A DNA stretch of 64,000 nt, from contig CATQIJ010000013.1 of assembly GCA_958296345.1 (NCBI GenBank), forward strand, positions 62,001 through 126,000, written 5' to 3'. Positions within the stretch are counted from its first letter, which is position 1; the number at the start of each line of letters is the position of its first letter. The position numbers were made by a program, and so were the translations under genes. Shown in pieces: positions 1 to 10,790 of this stretch. The notes under the pieces were generated by a model. That model saw only the letters and a program-made list of their open reading frames with translations. It ran no database searches and was not told the origin of the DNA. Source of the DNA: an uncultured Rhizobiaceae bacterium. Lineage in GTDB: Bacteria; Pseudomonadota; Alphaproteobacteria; Rhizobiales; Rhizobiaceae.

Positions 1-2
1 CA

Positions 3-815
3 CGCGCTGTGATGGGTGAAACTAATCCATTGCTAATAACAATGGTTCTTTCACTTGGCTTATTGCTTGTTAAAATTCTCGCATTTGCGGGAAGATTTGG
101 TGAATATGTAATCAAAGCAGCTGGTGTTAGCCAGGCTGCACAAGTAAGTAAACCAAAAGAGATTAACTTCAAAATGAGAAATATCTCATCAACTTTAAGG
201 CACAAAGAATGGCGCTTATTGTTACGTGACCACTGGTTATTATCGCAAACATTAATGCAAGTTCTGTACTTAATTCCACCAGCCTTCATGCTTTGGCAAA
301 ATTTTGGTCAATCAAGTTCAATTGGGGTTGTTGTTATCCCCGTGCTTGTTATGGCTACGGGACAACTTTCTGGTGGCCTTGCATGGCTTGCAATATCCGG
401 TGAAGATGCGCCTCAACTCGTACAAACGGCTCCTGTTGCAAAAGGTGCGGTCATTAGAGCTAAAACAGAAGCAGTGCTTGGTGCAATTGCAATCATAGCT
501 GCGCCAATTATTTTGCTCATGGCATTTATAGAAATTGAGATGGCACTAATTGCAGCGGTTGGCATAACCTGCGCAACCATATCAGCAACAATGATCCAAC
601 TTTGGTTTAGAAGCCAAGCAAAGCGTTCTAACTTCCGCCGCAGACAGACTTCCTCAAAAGTTGCTACTCTATCTGAAGCATTCTCATCTATCATGTGGGC
701 AGGTAGTGCAGCCCTTGTTGCAGGTGGTTTATGGTACTTTGCTGCTGCTACTGTGGTGCTTGCACTTGGAGTTCTGTGGATAGCTAGAAGTTTCCGTCCT
801 ATTCAGGAAATTTGA
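3..815 (+). CDS. Multi-pass membrane protein, 5'-truncated (ABC-2 permease-like)
   Basis: The reading frame is open to the left edge (codons before the listed GTG read R-A), so the true start lies outside the window and only the C-terminal 270 or so residues are seen. About six hydrophobic segments are visible, near residues 8-28, 83-97, 105-128, 154-173, 178-199 and 228-260, separated by a basic stretch (LRHKEWRLLLRDHW). This looks like the second half of an ABC-2-type or related permease, but I see no diagnostic motif. It ends 38 bases before xseA on the same strand. Function is not assigned beyond an integral membrane protein. Confidence 0.6.
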   Translation, partial: RAVMGETNPLLITMVLSLGLLLVKILAFAGRFGEYVIKAAGVSQAAQVSKPKEINFKMRNISSTLRHKEWRLLLRDHWLLSQTLMQVLYLIPPAFMLWQNFGQSSSIGVVVIPVLVMATGQLSGGLAWLAISGEDAPQLVQTAPVAKGAVIRAKTEAVLGAIAIIAAPIILLMAFIEIEMALIAAVGITCATISATMIQLWFRSQAKRSNFRRRQTSSKVATLSEAFSSIMWAGSAALVAGGLWYFAAATVVLALGVLWIARSFRPIQEI

Positions 816-853
816 TTGCATACGTTTGACGCAGTTTTTGCTAAAAGAATTGT

Positions 854-2356
854 ATGAACGAACCTAAAAACTATTCTGACACTGGAAATGCAAAGTCTAA
901 TCAGACTGAATATACAGTCACTGAAATTTCTTCATCTTTAAAAAAGACAGTTGAAGAACGGTTTGGCTATGTGCGAATTCGTGGCGAGATAACAGGTTTT
1001 CGTGGTGCACATTCATCGGGGCATTGCTATTTTGCACTCAAAGATGACCGAGCTAGGATTGAAGCGGTTATCTGGAAGGGGGTAGCTAACAAACTTAAGC
1101 ATTTCCCTGAAGAAGGTCTTGAAGTCATTGCATCAGGAAAGCTTACAACATATCCAGGCTCTTCTAAATATCAGGTTGTAATTGATAATCTAGAACCAGC
1201 AGGTGCTGGTGCACTGATGGCCTTATTACAAGAGCGAAAAGCTAAACTGGAAGCTGAAGGTCTATTTGCTCCTGAGCGCAAACAGCTATTACCGTATATG
1301 CCAAAAACTATTGGTGTAATTACTTCGCCTACTGGTGCCGTTATACGTGATGTCCTTCACCGTATCTCTGATCGATTCCCATTGCATGTGATTGTTTGGC
1401 CTGTTCGTGTGCAAGGTGAGACAACGGGTGTTGAAGTAAGCAATGCGATTAATGGTTTTAATACCATGAAAAACAAACCAGATCTTATTATTGTAGCGCG
1501 TGGTGGTGGCTCTGTTGAGGATCTTTGGGGGTTTAACGATGAAATCGTTATTCGTGCTGCTGCCAATTCTGATATTCCACTTATCTCAGCCGTTGGTCAT
1601 GAAACTGACTGGACATTACTTGATCTTGCAGCCGATGTTCGAGCTCCAACTCCAACAGGAGCGGCCGAACTTGCTATCCCTGTAAAAGCCGAACTCGATG
1701 CAACGGTTGCTAGCTATAAAGCACGGCTACAATCTGCCTTATCAAGACAATTAGAAAAAGCCCGCAGCAACCTACTTGCAGCAACACGGGGCCTTGCTTC
1801 TCCTGATATGTTGCTTGCAATGCCAAGGCGCAGATTGGATGAGGCGACTGGTAGGCTTGGACGCGGTCTTGATATGGCAACAAGACGCAAACGCACAAGT
1901 TATGAAAGTGTTTCAGGCAGGCTTTCTCATCGCGGATTATCAGCATCTATTGCAAGAAATCATGACCGTCTTGATGCATTAGGGCGAAGAGCAAATGCTG
2001 CACATCTAAATAAAGTTCAAACGACTAGTAGACTTGTTTCAGAACTAACGCGCCGCAATTTTAATGCATTTGAAAACCAGGTTACTCGAACTAAAGCACG
2101 CTATGACCAAGCTAATCGCTTGCTTGGAAGTCTTTCTTATAAAAGCATTTTAGAGCGCGGCTATGCCGTTGTGCGCAACGCAAAAAATACACCAATTGCC
2201 TCAACGGAAAAAATTAAAGCTGGTGACGCATTTAGTGTCGAGCTAAAAGACGGGCGTATTTCTGGGGTTGCAGCAGGTGGTGATTTAAAACCATCAACAC
2301 CAAACAAACTTATTAAATCACCAACGGATCCATCTTCACAAGGCGATCTTTTTTAA
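854..2356 (+). CDS. xseA: Exodeoxyribonuclease VII large subunit
   Basis: This is the 500-residue large subunit of exonuclease VII, which degrades single-stranded DNA from both ends together with the small subunit XseB. The N-terminal OB-fold region (about residues 20-120) contains the family signature VRIRGEITGFRG and GHCYFALKDDRARI. The catalytic core follows with IGVITSPTGAVIRD, RGGGSVEDLW and SAVGHETDWTLLDLAADVRAPTPTGAAE, all characteristic. A long helical region and a C-terminal ERGYAVV motif complete the protein. Length is normal for the family. The ATG has only a weak Shine-Dalgarno-like AAAAGAAT upstream. It converges with the secretion adaptor gene, the stops being two bases apart, and xseB is not in the window. 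Confidence 0.97.
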   Translation: MNEPKNYSDTGNAKSNQTEYTVTEISSSLKKTVEERFGYVRIRGEITGFRGAHSSGHCYFALKDDRARIEAVIWKGVANKLKHFPEEGLEVIASGKLTTYPGSSKYQVVIDNLEPAGAGALMALLQERKAKLEAEGLFAPERKQLLPYMPKTIGVITSPTGAVIRDVLHRISDRFPLHVIVWPVRVQGETTGVEVSNAINGFNTMKNKPDLIIVARGGGSVEDLWGFNDEIVIRAAANSDIPLISAVGHETDWTLLDLAADVRAPTPTGAAELAIPVKAELDATVASYKARLQSALSRQLEKARSNLLAATRGLASPDMLLAMPRRRLDEATGRLGRGLDMATRRKRTSYESVSGRLSHRGLSASIARNHDRLDALGRRANAAHLNKVQTTSRLVSELTRRNFNAFENQVTRTKARYDQANRLLGSLSYKSILERGYAVVRNAKNTPIASTEKIKAGDAFSVELKDGRISGVAAGGDLKPSTPNKLIKSPTDPSSQGDLF

Positions 2357-2358
2357 GA

Positions 2359-3693
2359 TTACTCTTCTGTAAATGCACCGCGAAAGCTATCTGTAATTGG
2401 TTTCACCAAATACTCAACGAAAGTTCTATCACCTGTCTTGATAAATGCGTCTACTGGCATACCTGCATAAATTTTTTCAGCATCAAAACCTTCTGGAAGA
2501 TTATCTGTGAGTTTCAAGCGTGCATCAAAATACACTTCTTGTGTTGCTTGATCGACCAAGCGATCAGCTGAAATATATTGAACAGTTGCTGGTACTTCTG
2601 GGGTCGTACGCGCATTCAAAGCAGAGAACCGAATGCTCGCCTCTTGGCCTATTGTGACTATATCAATATCAATAGGCGAAACACGAGCCGAGATAATCAG
2701 ATCATTTGAAGTTGGTAAAAGCTCTAAAACTGTTTCACCGGGACGAATGATGCTGCCAATGGTATTTTTTTCGATTTTTACAATAACACCATCTACCGGT
2801 GCGCGAATAACCATACGCTGCAAAATATCTGCACGCGAAGTTAGCTGTTCATCAAGATCATCGATTTGCGTGCGAAGTTCATTAATTTGGCTGGAAGCTT
2901 CTGAACGACGGGTTGCACGGATAGTTTCCTGACGCACTCGCACTTCTGAAATTGATTTTTTTCGCTGGCCTATTCTAGCCGTTAAGGCACCAATTGCACC
3001 TTGAGTATCCGCTTCTTCGCGCAGCAACGCGTTGTATTGATTTTTAGGAGTTAGCCCTCGATCAAGTAAAGTTTTCTTAGATTTAATTTCATCTTTTAAG
3101 ACCGCAAGCTTGGTATTTTCTGCGGTTATCTGCAGTTCGATGCCAGACATTTCTTGTTCAATTGCACTTACCTGCTCATCAAGCACGCTTAACTCAGACT
3201 TATGTTGAATGAGGCGTGAATCAAATTCGGCTTTTTGTAACTCTAAAGATTGAGATTCTTTATTTTTATTTGCTCGTTCTAATAGCGCATCAGGAAACTG
3301 AATATTATCTGCTCCAGTCATTTCCGAGGTCATACGAGCAAGATTTGCTGAAAGCGAAACCAAAGATTTTTCCACGCGGTTACGGTTTGATGCCGCTTGT
3401 GTTTGATCAAGATAAACCAGTGCGTCACCTTGCTTTACAGACGCACCATTGCGCGTAGAAATTTCTGAGATTATACCGCCTTCTAAGTGATCAATACTTT
3501 GATTTTGACCGCTGGCGATCACCACACCGGGAGCAATAGCTGCACCTGCGATAGGCGCTCGAATGGCCCAGTAACCAAAACCTGTCAAGAATACCCCAAT
3601 TACCAAAAGACCCATTATTAATGGCTTTTTTATGCTTGTTGGAACTCTCTCACGCCAATCATTTTGAGTGATCATGTTTGATATATTTTCCAT
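2359..3693 (-). CDS. HlyD-family type I secretion periplasmic adaptor (PrsE-like)
   Basis: This 444-residue membrane fusion protein bridges an inner-membrane ABC exporter to an outer-membrane channel in type I secretion. One N-terminal transmembrane helix (about residues 26-47) follows a short cytoplasmic tail. The HlyD hallmark IDHLEGGIISEI, a long coiled-coil region (about residues 100-290) and the second lipoyl half VIRAPVDGVIVKI follow. The C-terminal beta-barrel contains the typical AGMPVDAFIKTGDRT. It lies three bases behind the ABC exporter gene, so the two are co-transcribed. Size and order match rhizobial PrsD-PrsE. No substrate gene or TolC-type partner is next to it. Confidence 0.9.
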   Translation of the reverse strand: MENISNMITQNDWRERVPTSIKKPLIMGLLVIGVFLTGFGYWAIRAPIAGAAIAPGVVIASGQNQSIDHLEGGIISEISTRNGASVKQGDALVYLDQTQAASNRNRVEKSLVSLSANLARMTSEMTGADNIQFPDALLERANKNKESQSLELQKAEFDSRLIQHKSELSVLDEQVSAIEQEMSGIELQITAENTKLAVLKDEIKSKKTLLDRGLTPKNQYNALLREEADTQGAIGALTARIGQRKKSISEVRVRQETIRATRRSEASSQINELRTQIDDLDEQLTSRADILQRMVIRAPVDGVIVKIEKNTIGSIIRPGETVLELLPTSNDLIISARVSPIDIDIVTIGQEASIRFSALNARTTPEVPATVQYISADRLVDQATQEVYFDARLKLTDNLPEGFDAEKIYAGMPVDAFIKTGDRTFVEYLVKPITDSFRGAFTEE

Positions 3694-3696
3694 ATC

Positions 3697-5427
3697 TTAT
3701 TTCTCACCCTTTTCTGTTGCTTTTTGATCTATTGCTTGCTGGCGTTGTTGAGCTGCTTTTTGCGCACGCTCTTTCGTAATTTTAATAACCTCTTCACTTG
3801 GTCCGTAATCAACAATCTGCCCGTCATTCATACGCATAATATTATCAACGACTTTTATCACACTGTCGCGCTGAGTTACCAAAAACACTGTAATATTATT
3901 TTTTTTGGCTTCCAATAAAGAACGTAGCAGAGCATTTTCACCCATTCGATCAAGGCTTGAATTAGGCTCATCCAAAACCAAAATTTTGGGGTCTCCAAAG
4001 AAAGCTCGAGCTAAACCAATGCGTTGTTTTTCACCGCCAGAAACAGATACTCCACCTGGACCAATAGGGGTGTCATAGCCATATGGCATTTTTTTGATGA
4101 GGTCTTCTACATGTGCCATTTCAGCAGCACGTCTAATATCTTCATCTTTTGCATCAGGTTTAAAACGCGCAATATTTTGAGCAATTGTACCTGGAAGAAG
4201 TTCTACATCTTGTGCAAGATAACCAACGTGTTGTCCTAATATTTGAGGATCCCAATTTATGATATTATTACCATCAATTCGAACATCACCTGCAAAGGGT
4301 TTAAATGCACCAATAATAATACGAGCAAGTGTGGATTTACCCGAACCTGAAGGCCCAATTACTGCAACAGACTGACCTGCTGGAAGCTTAAACGATACGC
4401 GGTTGAGGATTGGTGGTTTCTTACGGTCAACTGGATTTGGTTGCAAAACTCCTTCAACCGCAAGCTCCCCAATTGGTGTCGCAACTTCTGTGTAGTTTTC
4501 CCTGTGTTCAGTGCTTGATACGAAGTCTTTGACTTTATCCCAAGACCGCTTACCAGCGCTTAGTTGAGGCCAAGAATTAATGACCATATCAATTGGCTGC
4601 AATGCACGGCCTGATATAATTGATGAAGCAAAAATCATACCTGCTGTCATTTCACCTTGTTGAACAAGATAAGCACCATAGCCCAACATTGCGGCTTGAA
4701 TACCAAAGCGTATTGTGCGGGATATTCCCCCAAAAAAAGAAATTCGATTTGCTGATTTATCAGCTGCGATTAAAGAATTTGCATTCCAGTTACCCCAACT
4801 AGCGACAACATCTTTCATCATGCCCATGGCGATGATGCTATCAGAGTTACGAGCAAAAAATTCGGACTGCTGGTAAGCAATTACATTTGCTTGGGATTGC
4901 TCACCAGAGGATTTTTCTGTGAATTTTAAATTTATAATTGCAACGATCATTAAAAGAAACCGCGCCAATGACTGTTAGCCAGAATAAAGAAGGGTGGACG
5001 AGATAAAGACACGCAATGAAAATCAATGAGAATGGAAAATCTATTACGCCAAATAATATCTTTGATGAGATAATATTTCTAACAGCTTGCAAGTTTCTTA
5101 ATGGCTGGACGTCACCATTTGTTTTATGGCCTTCAGTGATAACACGTTCCAAGACATCATTTGCAAGTACGGCATCTAACTTTGCCGCTGCCCTCGTTGC
5201 AAGAATTGGCGAACCATTTCAGTTAGCCCGAGTATGACGAGAGCAAATGCGGCAAGAATTGATAAGAAAATTAGTGTATTACTAGACTGGGATGGCAGAA
5301 CCCGATCATAAATTTGAAGCATATAAAGTGGTATTGTAAGCTGCAATAAATTTGCAAAAAATGAGAAGAACGCAATGATGATCATTGTTCCTCTAAACCC
5401 GCGTGTTGCCTTCGCAAGATTCTGCAT
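3697..5427 (-). CDS. Type I secretion ABC permease/ATPase (PrsD-like), two frame breaks
   Basis: The full locus encodes about 577 residues, the usual size of PrsD-like exporters, but is split into three reading frames. The N-terminal piece (MQNLAKATRGFRG to VRQFLQ) carries the first membrane helices. The frame must shift near 5205-5215 to read ILATRAAAKLDAVLANDVLERVITEG, and again near 4960-4975, where one extra T in GGTTTCTTTT separates FWLTVIGAV from LLMIVAIINLKF. The last piece has the nucleotide-binding domain: Walker A GPSGSGKST, signature SVSGGEKQRIGLARA and Walker B ILVLDEP. Exact continuity of conserved sequence across both breaks points to sequence errors rather than decay. It precedes the adaptor gene. 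Confidence 0.88.
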
Positions 5428-5544
5428 TTTCTTAAGTCCCTTTTATCGCTATATCCGATGAGTGCTGCGCACCTATTCCCCAAATAGACTTTTATCTTAG
5501 AAAGCTTAATTCAGACTTACGAAATAACCTAAGTAAGAAAATAA

Positions 5545-5572
5545 AAAACCCCAGATTTTCATCCAGGGTTTT
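5545..5572 (-). terminator. Rho-independent terminator of mscL
   Basis: On the minus strand the sequence folds as AAAACCCTGGAT-GAAA-ATCTGGGGTTTT, a continuous 12-base-pair stem (including G-U pairs) closed by a GAAA tetraloop and followed by TTTTTTATTTT. It lies 20 bases downstream of the mscL stop codon, so it should end the mscL transcript before the divergent secretion genes. Confidence 0.85.
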
Positions 5573-5593
5573 AAAGTTGTATTATTAGAAAAA

Positions 5594-6005
5594 TTACTTT
5601 TTCTTTAGAAGGTCACGAATTTCTGAAAGAAGAACTTCTTGTGCTGGCGGAGCAGCTGGGGCTTCTTCTTCAGCCGGCTTTTCAAGGCTTTTAACAAATT
5701 TAACCATCATGAAAATTACGAAACCGATGATTACGAAGTTGATGAGTGTTGTTAGGAATGAACCATATGCAAGTACTGCACCTTGTTCTTTTGCAGCTTC
5801 AAGTGAAGTAGCTGTTACACCATCACCAAGTGCGATGAAGTAGTTTGAGAAGTCTAGACCGCCAAATACCCAACCGACGATTGGCATAATAATGTCACCA
5901 ACTAGTGATGCAGTGATCAAAGCAAACGCACCAGCGATAATAACAGCAACAGCCAAAATCCATGACGTTGCCTTTCATAATAAAGTCTTTAAATTCGTTA
6001 ATCAT
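5594..6005 (-). CDS. mscL: Large-conductance mechanosensitive channel MscL, one frame break
   Basis: MscL is a homopentameric inner-membrane channel that opens under membrane tension to relieve osmotic shock. The start at 6005 gives [16 protein letters not shown], the conserved N-terminal helix, preceded by AGGGGA seven bases upstream. One extra T in GATTTTGGC then breaks the frame near 5963; with GATTTGGCT the protein continues as [29 protein letters not shown], the pore-lining first transmembrane helix. The second helix ([22 protein letters not shown]) and a charged C-terminal bundle follow, for about 136 residues, normal for MscL. The ORF-track start at 5956 is an artefact of the break. 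A strong terminator follows. Confidence 0.93.
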
Positions 6006-6243
6006 TTTGTTTTCCCCTATAGATAATTAAAGACACCATAATTGATGCCGTAACGTACTTACGCAATTTAAACCCACTTAGTAAGGGCTAAATTCGCAAA
6101 AACAAAGAAAAAAGTCTCATTTTTTAATTATTTACAAGCTTACGTTAGGGAAAATGTAAATTTGACAAAAGATTGCAGAATGTACTGATATCAATGTAAG
6201 TATACTAGATAATACAGTCGATTATTTTGAGGGGTTCTTAAGC

Positions 6244-9200
6244 ATGATCCAACCCTGGATCACTTTACTAGTTGCGATTTTCTACGTGCTACTTTTGTTC
6301 GTTGTCGCAAGTTATGGCGACCGTAAAATAGTTGGCATGAAAACACTCGTAGCAAGCCTAATATCTATGCATTTAGTTTGGCTATTTATTGTACCACATG
6401 GACGTTCTTTGGCTCGGTTGGTTTAGCTGCGACTAGCGGCATTAATTTCTTAGCGATTTATGTTGGGCCCATACTTGTAGTAACGCTTGGCTTCCCTCTT
6501 ATGCGCAGAGTTATTAAACTCTCCAAAGAAGAGCGCATTACTTCTGTCGCCGATTTTCTTGGCTCACGTTATGGCAAGAATATCAAAGTTGCTGGTGTTG
6601 CCGCGATCATCGCCGTTATCGGTACGATCCCCTATATCGCCCTTCAACTGAAAGCAATTTCCGGGTCAGTTGATACACTCTTGGTCAGTTTTGATAATGG
6701 CTTTCCGTCTGGCTCCCCTCCTTTTGGCGATATTTCTATTTTTGTTGCCATTGCTCTTGCTCTCTTTGCAATTCTTTTTGGTACGCGCCATGCCGATGCT
6801 ACAGAACACCAGCACGGATTAATGCTGGCTGTTGCCATGGAATCAGTTATTAAGCTGATCGCATTTTTATGTATTGGGGTTTTTGTAACCTGGTTTATGT
6901 TCAATGGTATTCAAGATTTATTTTCTCAAGCAACTCAAGATATAAATATCCAAAAGATAATTACAAAGGGTTTTGATTTTGGTAACTTTTTGATTTTGAC
7001 CTTCTTGAGCTTAAGTGTATTTCTCTTATTACCTCGCCAGTTTCATGTTGCTGTGGTTGAAAACAATTCAATCAAAGAACTAGAAAGAGCAAGGTGGTTA
7101 TTTCCGCTATATTTGGTAGCAATCAACCTATTTGTTATTCCAATTGCTGTTGCGGGCACACTCCAGTTTGGTGTTGCAGCCAGTGCTGATGACTATGTTC
7201 TTTTATTACCTTTACTTGAAGAGCAACGCGTTCTGGGATTGATTGTGTTTATTGGTGGATTGTCTGCTGTACAGCCATGGTGATTGTAGCAGCTGTTGCA
7301 CTTGCCATAATGATTTCAAATGATTTGGTGCTGCCACTTATATTGCGCTCTCGTGCGAAACTTGGGCAATCTGAACCAGAAAATATGGAACGCAATATTC
7401 TTAATATTCGCCGCACATCAATTTTCGCCGTTCTATTTCTAGCTTTCATTTATTATAAAGCTGCTGATAATTCAGCTGCTCTTGCTTCTATTGGACTTGT
7501 ATCTTTTGCGGCAATTGCACAATTAGCACCGGCTTTTTTCGGAGGGTTGTTTTGGAAAGGCGCTAATGCGCGTGGTGCAATGTTTGGTATGACTACGGGC
7601 TTTTTTGTCTGGGCATATTGTTTATTACTCCCGACGCTTCTTTCGGCTGATAATTCATTTGTCACCAGTGGTATTTTTGATATTGAATTTCTGAAACCAG
7701 AAGCGCTTTTTGGTAGCTCCTTGAGCCCTATTGCAAATGGCGTAATTTGGAGTTTATTCTTTAATTCAATTGCTTTTGTCATTGGTTCATATAGCCGAGA
7801 AGTAGACCCTCAAGAACGTATACAAGCTTCACTCTTTGTAACATATCAAGCACCCGTTGCACGATACACAAATATTGGAAAATCGACTGTTCGCGTTAGC
7901 CAACTTAAAGAAACTATAGCACGCTATATCGGTAAGAAACTTGCCGAACGCTCGTTTGAAGCCTATTGGGAAAGTAAAGGTTTAAAACCTGATGATGATG
8001 AGAATGTTGATAATAACATTTTGAGGTTTTCAGACAATTACTTGCTAGTGCTATTGGAGCGTCCTCATCAAGGCTGGTTCATACGCTTTTGTTAAAACGC
8101 TATGATGAAAGTAGCTCAACGAATATCGAGCTTTTGGATGAAGCATCGCGTGCATTACAATTTAACCGAGACGTTTTACAAACTGCGCTTGACCAACTTG
8201 AACAAGGTATCACTGTTTTTGATGGCAATTTTCGACTGGCCTCTTGGAACAAGCAATTTCGGAATATCTTAAACTTACCTTCAAAAATGGGACAAGCTGG
8301 CCTCCCTTTTTCTGAAGTTGTTCGTGAAATTGCACACCGAAACGAATTAGATAAATTTGATGCAGATGGTGAGAAGCTAGGAGAAAAACTCATAAATCAA
8401 TCTGATTCTTGGCAGCTTGAGCTACCTAACACCAAAGAGGTACTTGAAATCAGCACTAGCCCGATGCCTGAGGGCGGTATTGTTGTTACATGGAATAACA
8501 TCACACAAAGGGTAAAAGCGGACGAGGCATTAAAAGAAGCTAATGAAACTCTAGAAGGCCGCGTAGAAGAGCGAACACGCGAACTCGAACAAGCAAAATT
8601 GTTTGCCGACCAAGCTAACGCAAGTAAAACTAAGTTTCTTGCCGCAGCAGGGCACGACATTCTTCAACCCTTAAATGCAGCAAGATTGTATTCTGCAACC
8701 TTTATGGAAAGGATGAATGCTACCAAAAATACAGAACTTGCTGACAACATCAGTAAGTCGCTGGACTCTGTTGAAGAAATTCTTGGGTCCATACTAGCCA
8801 TCTCTCGCTTGGATACAGCTAATCCTGAAATTAGTTTGAGTGAATTTCCTTTAGACAATATCACCAAGCAATTACAGATTGAATTTGAACCTATTGCAGA
8901 ATCTGAAGGCCTCAAACTTAAGTTTGTCCACTCATCAATTTGGGTTTATTCAGACCGTGCGTTATTACGAAGATTGCTACAAAACCTCATTTCCAATGCA
9001 TTGAAGTTTACTGAAACTGGCACCGTATTGGTGGGCAGTAAACATTATGGAGACCAAGTTTCATTAGAGGTTTTTGATACGGGCATTGGCATTCACGAAG
9101 AAGAAAAAGAACAAATCTTTGGTGAATTTATGCGGCTTAATAATATGCCAAATAAAGTCCCTGGCCTTGGTCTTGGCTTATCAATCGTTGAGCGTATTTC

Positions 9201-9726
9201 CAAGCTCTTAGGATTAAATGTTGAACTCGATTCAACCCCTCAAAAAGGTACGCATTTCAAAGTATTGCTGGAACGAGCAAAAGCTAAAGTTATTACAAAG
9301 AAAGTCCAAGTAACGCCACGCAAACGTAAACTGGGCCAATTAACTGGAACCACCGTGCTTTGTATAGATAATGAAGTCACCATTTTAAAAGGCATGTCAG
9401 CCCTGCTTGAAGAATGGGGATGCGTTGTTTCCACTGCTCAAGGTTTAAATGAGGCCATCAAACATATTAATGGTAATCTTGGTCTACCAGATTTAATTCT
9501 TGCTGATTACCATCTTGAAGATACAACCGGTATTGAGGTTTATCAAAGCTTGATAGAAACAATTGGAAAACCATTACCAGGTGTTCTTATTACCGCTGAT
9601 AGAAGTGAAGAAGTGAAGCTATTAGCTGAAAATGCAGGTCTTAGCTTATTGAGCAAACCAGTTAAACCTGCAGCACTAAGAGCTCTTGTTTCTCAAAATA
9701 AAAAAAGACCAATAGCAGCTGAATGA
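6244..9726 (+). CDS. SSF-STAC-PAS hybrid sensor histidine kinase (CrbS-like), three frame breaks
   Basis: The locus encodes about 1160 residues in one continuous protein if three single-base breaks (near 6350, 7270 and 8038) are corrected. The first 480 or so residues are a sodium/solute symporter domain. A STAC linker follows (VRVSQLKETIARYIGKKLAER, then NLLASAIGASSSRLVHTLLLKRYD once the third break is repaired). A PAS domain (LEQGITVFDGNFRLASWNKQF), a coiled coil, HisKA with phospho-acceptor AAAGHDILQPLNA (His near 803), HATPase (NLISNALKF, DTGIGI, GLGLGLSIV) and a C-terminal receiver (Asp in ILADYHL, Lys in LSKPVKP) complete it. The architecture is that of CrbS/CbrA-type solute-sensing kinases. 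GAGGGG lies nine bases before the ATG. It converges with the response regulator gene. Confidence 0.9.
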
Positions 9727-9733
9727 ATGTGAC

Positions 9734-10387
9734 TTACGTGATGCTTGGTGGCTGATTTGCAGCTATTTTGTTCATCATGATAACTGCTTGAGTTCGACTA
9801 TCAACATTAAGCTTTAATAAAACAGCGGAAACATGTGCCTTTACGGTTGCTTCTGATACCGTCAGTTCATAGGCAATTTGTTTATTAAGTAAGCCTTCAG
9901 CCAACATTGACAATACTCGGGTTTGTTGTGGTGTTAGCGACTGAATTTTTGCTAACAGTTCACTTGAAGCATCGTCCATGTCTGCTTCAGGATCAACATT
10001 TGGCGGGGTCCATACTTCACCAATTTGTACGGATTTAATACCCTCAACAATATATTCTGCACCTGAAGATTTTGGAATGAAGCCAGATGCGCCAAGCTCA
10101 ATACATTTCCTAATCGTAATAGGGTCTTCCGTAGCAGAAACAACAATTACAGGTATTTCTTGAAATTCAGATCTGATGGATAGCAAACCAGAGAACCCTG
10201 TTGTGCCTGGCATACTTAAATCCAATAGAACAAGTTCAACTGATTCAGTTTCTCTTAATTGTTGATGTAAATCTTCAAGATTACCCGCAAGACAAAACCT
10301 GCAATTAGGCATTAAACCTTCAATAGCAAGTTTAATAGCATCTCTAAAAAGAGGGTGATCATCTGCAATTATAACAACTGGTAGCAA
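9734..10387 (-). CDS. LuxR/NarL-family response regulator (CrbR-like)
   Basis: This two-component regulator has an N-terminal receiver (VVIIADDHPLFRDAIKLAIEG; phospho-acceptor Asp in LVLLDLSMPGTTG; Lys in GFIPKSSGAEYI) and a C-terminal LuxR helix-turn-helix (LTPQQTRVLSMLAEGLLNKQIAYELTVSEATVKAHVS). I chose the TTG at 10387 because GGAGGA sits seven bases upstream and the protein then begins MLPVVIIADDHP, exactly at the receiver domain; the ATG at 10465 in the ORF track adds 26 residues with no domain. The gene is sandwiched between a sensor kinase and a symporter operon, so it is the probable target of that kinase, as CrbR is of CrbS. Confidence 0.92.
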   Translation of the reverse strand: MLPVVIIADDHPLFRDAIKLAIEGLMPNCRFCLAGNLEDLHQQLRETESVELVLLDLSMPGTTGFSGLLSIRSEFQEIPVIVVSATEDPITIRKCIELGASGFIPKSSGAEYIVEGIKSVQIGEVWTPPNVDPEADMDDASSELLAKIQSLTPQQTRVLSMLAEGLLNKQIAYELTVSEATVKAHVSAVLLKLNVDSRTQAVIMMNKIAANQPPSIT

Positions 10388-10517
10388 AGTAGCGTCCTCC
10401 AAAACACAAGCCTTATAATATAGGATAATTTTAATAACGCAAATCATATGATTACAAAGGCTCAAGCTTTATGTTAAAAAACCTTGACCTTAAGAATAAA
10501 TAAGAGCTTGCCCCTAA

Positions 10518-10787
10518 ATGATTTTTTATAAGTTACGGACAAAATTAAGAGCTAATTCAATCAAACCAAGTAATCTTGCCTGGATAACTATTATTGTTTT
10601 GATTGTTTTAGCTTGGCCGCTACCTATGTTTTTTAACAACTCACAACTGCAGTTATTTGATATCCCCTTTATGTACTTCTATATTATTTTGATTGGTCCC
10701 GCTCTTATACTTTTTGTTACAAGTTGGGCTTCTAAATTCGCTGATAATCTGGACAGACGACAGCTAGAAACAGAAAACGACTCATAG
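10518..10787 (+). CDS. Small membrane subunit of a sodium/solute symporter
   Basis: This 89-residue protein has two predicted membrane helices (about residues 20-42 and 46-70) separated by a short LQLFDIPFMYFY segment, and ends in a charged tail. It sits three bases before a sodium/solute symporter gene. Small two-helix partners of SSF permeases are known as DUF4212, DUF485 and DUF3311 families; the placement matches DUF4212 next to VC_2705-type symporters, and the FDIPFMYFY stretch also recalls DUF3311. The family assignment is therefore uncertain, but the role as accessory subunit is well supported by position and topology. Confidence 0.7.
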   Translation: MIFYKLRTKLRANSIKPSNLAWITIIVLIVLAWPLPMFFNNSQLQLFDIPFMYFYIILIGPALILFVTSWASKFADNLDRRQLETENDS

Positions 10788-10790
10788 AAA

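Noticed and set aside
6162-6191. Sigma70-like TTGACA with TGATAT ahead of the sensor kinase
   Set aside because: The minus-10 half matches poorly and the spacer is 18 bases; too weak to annotate.
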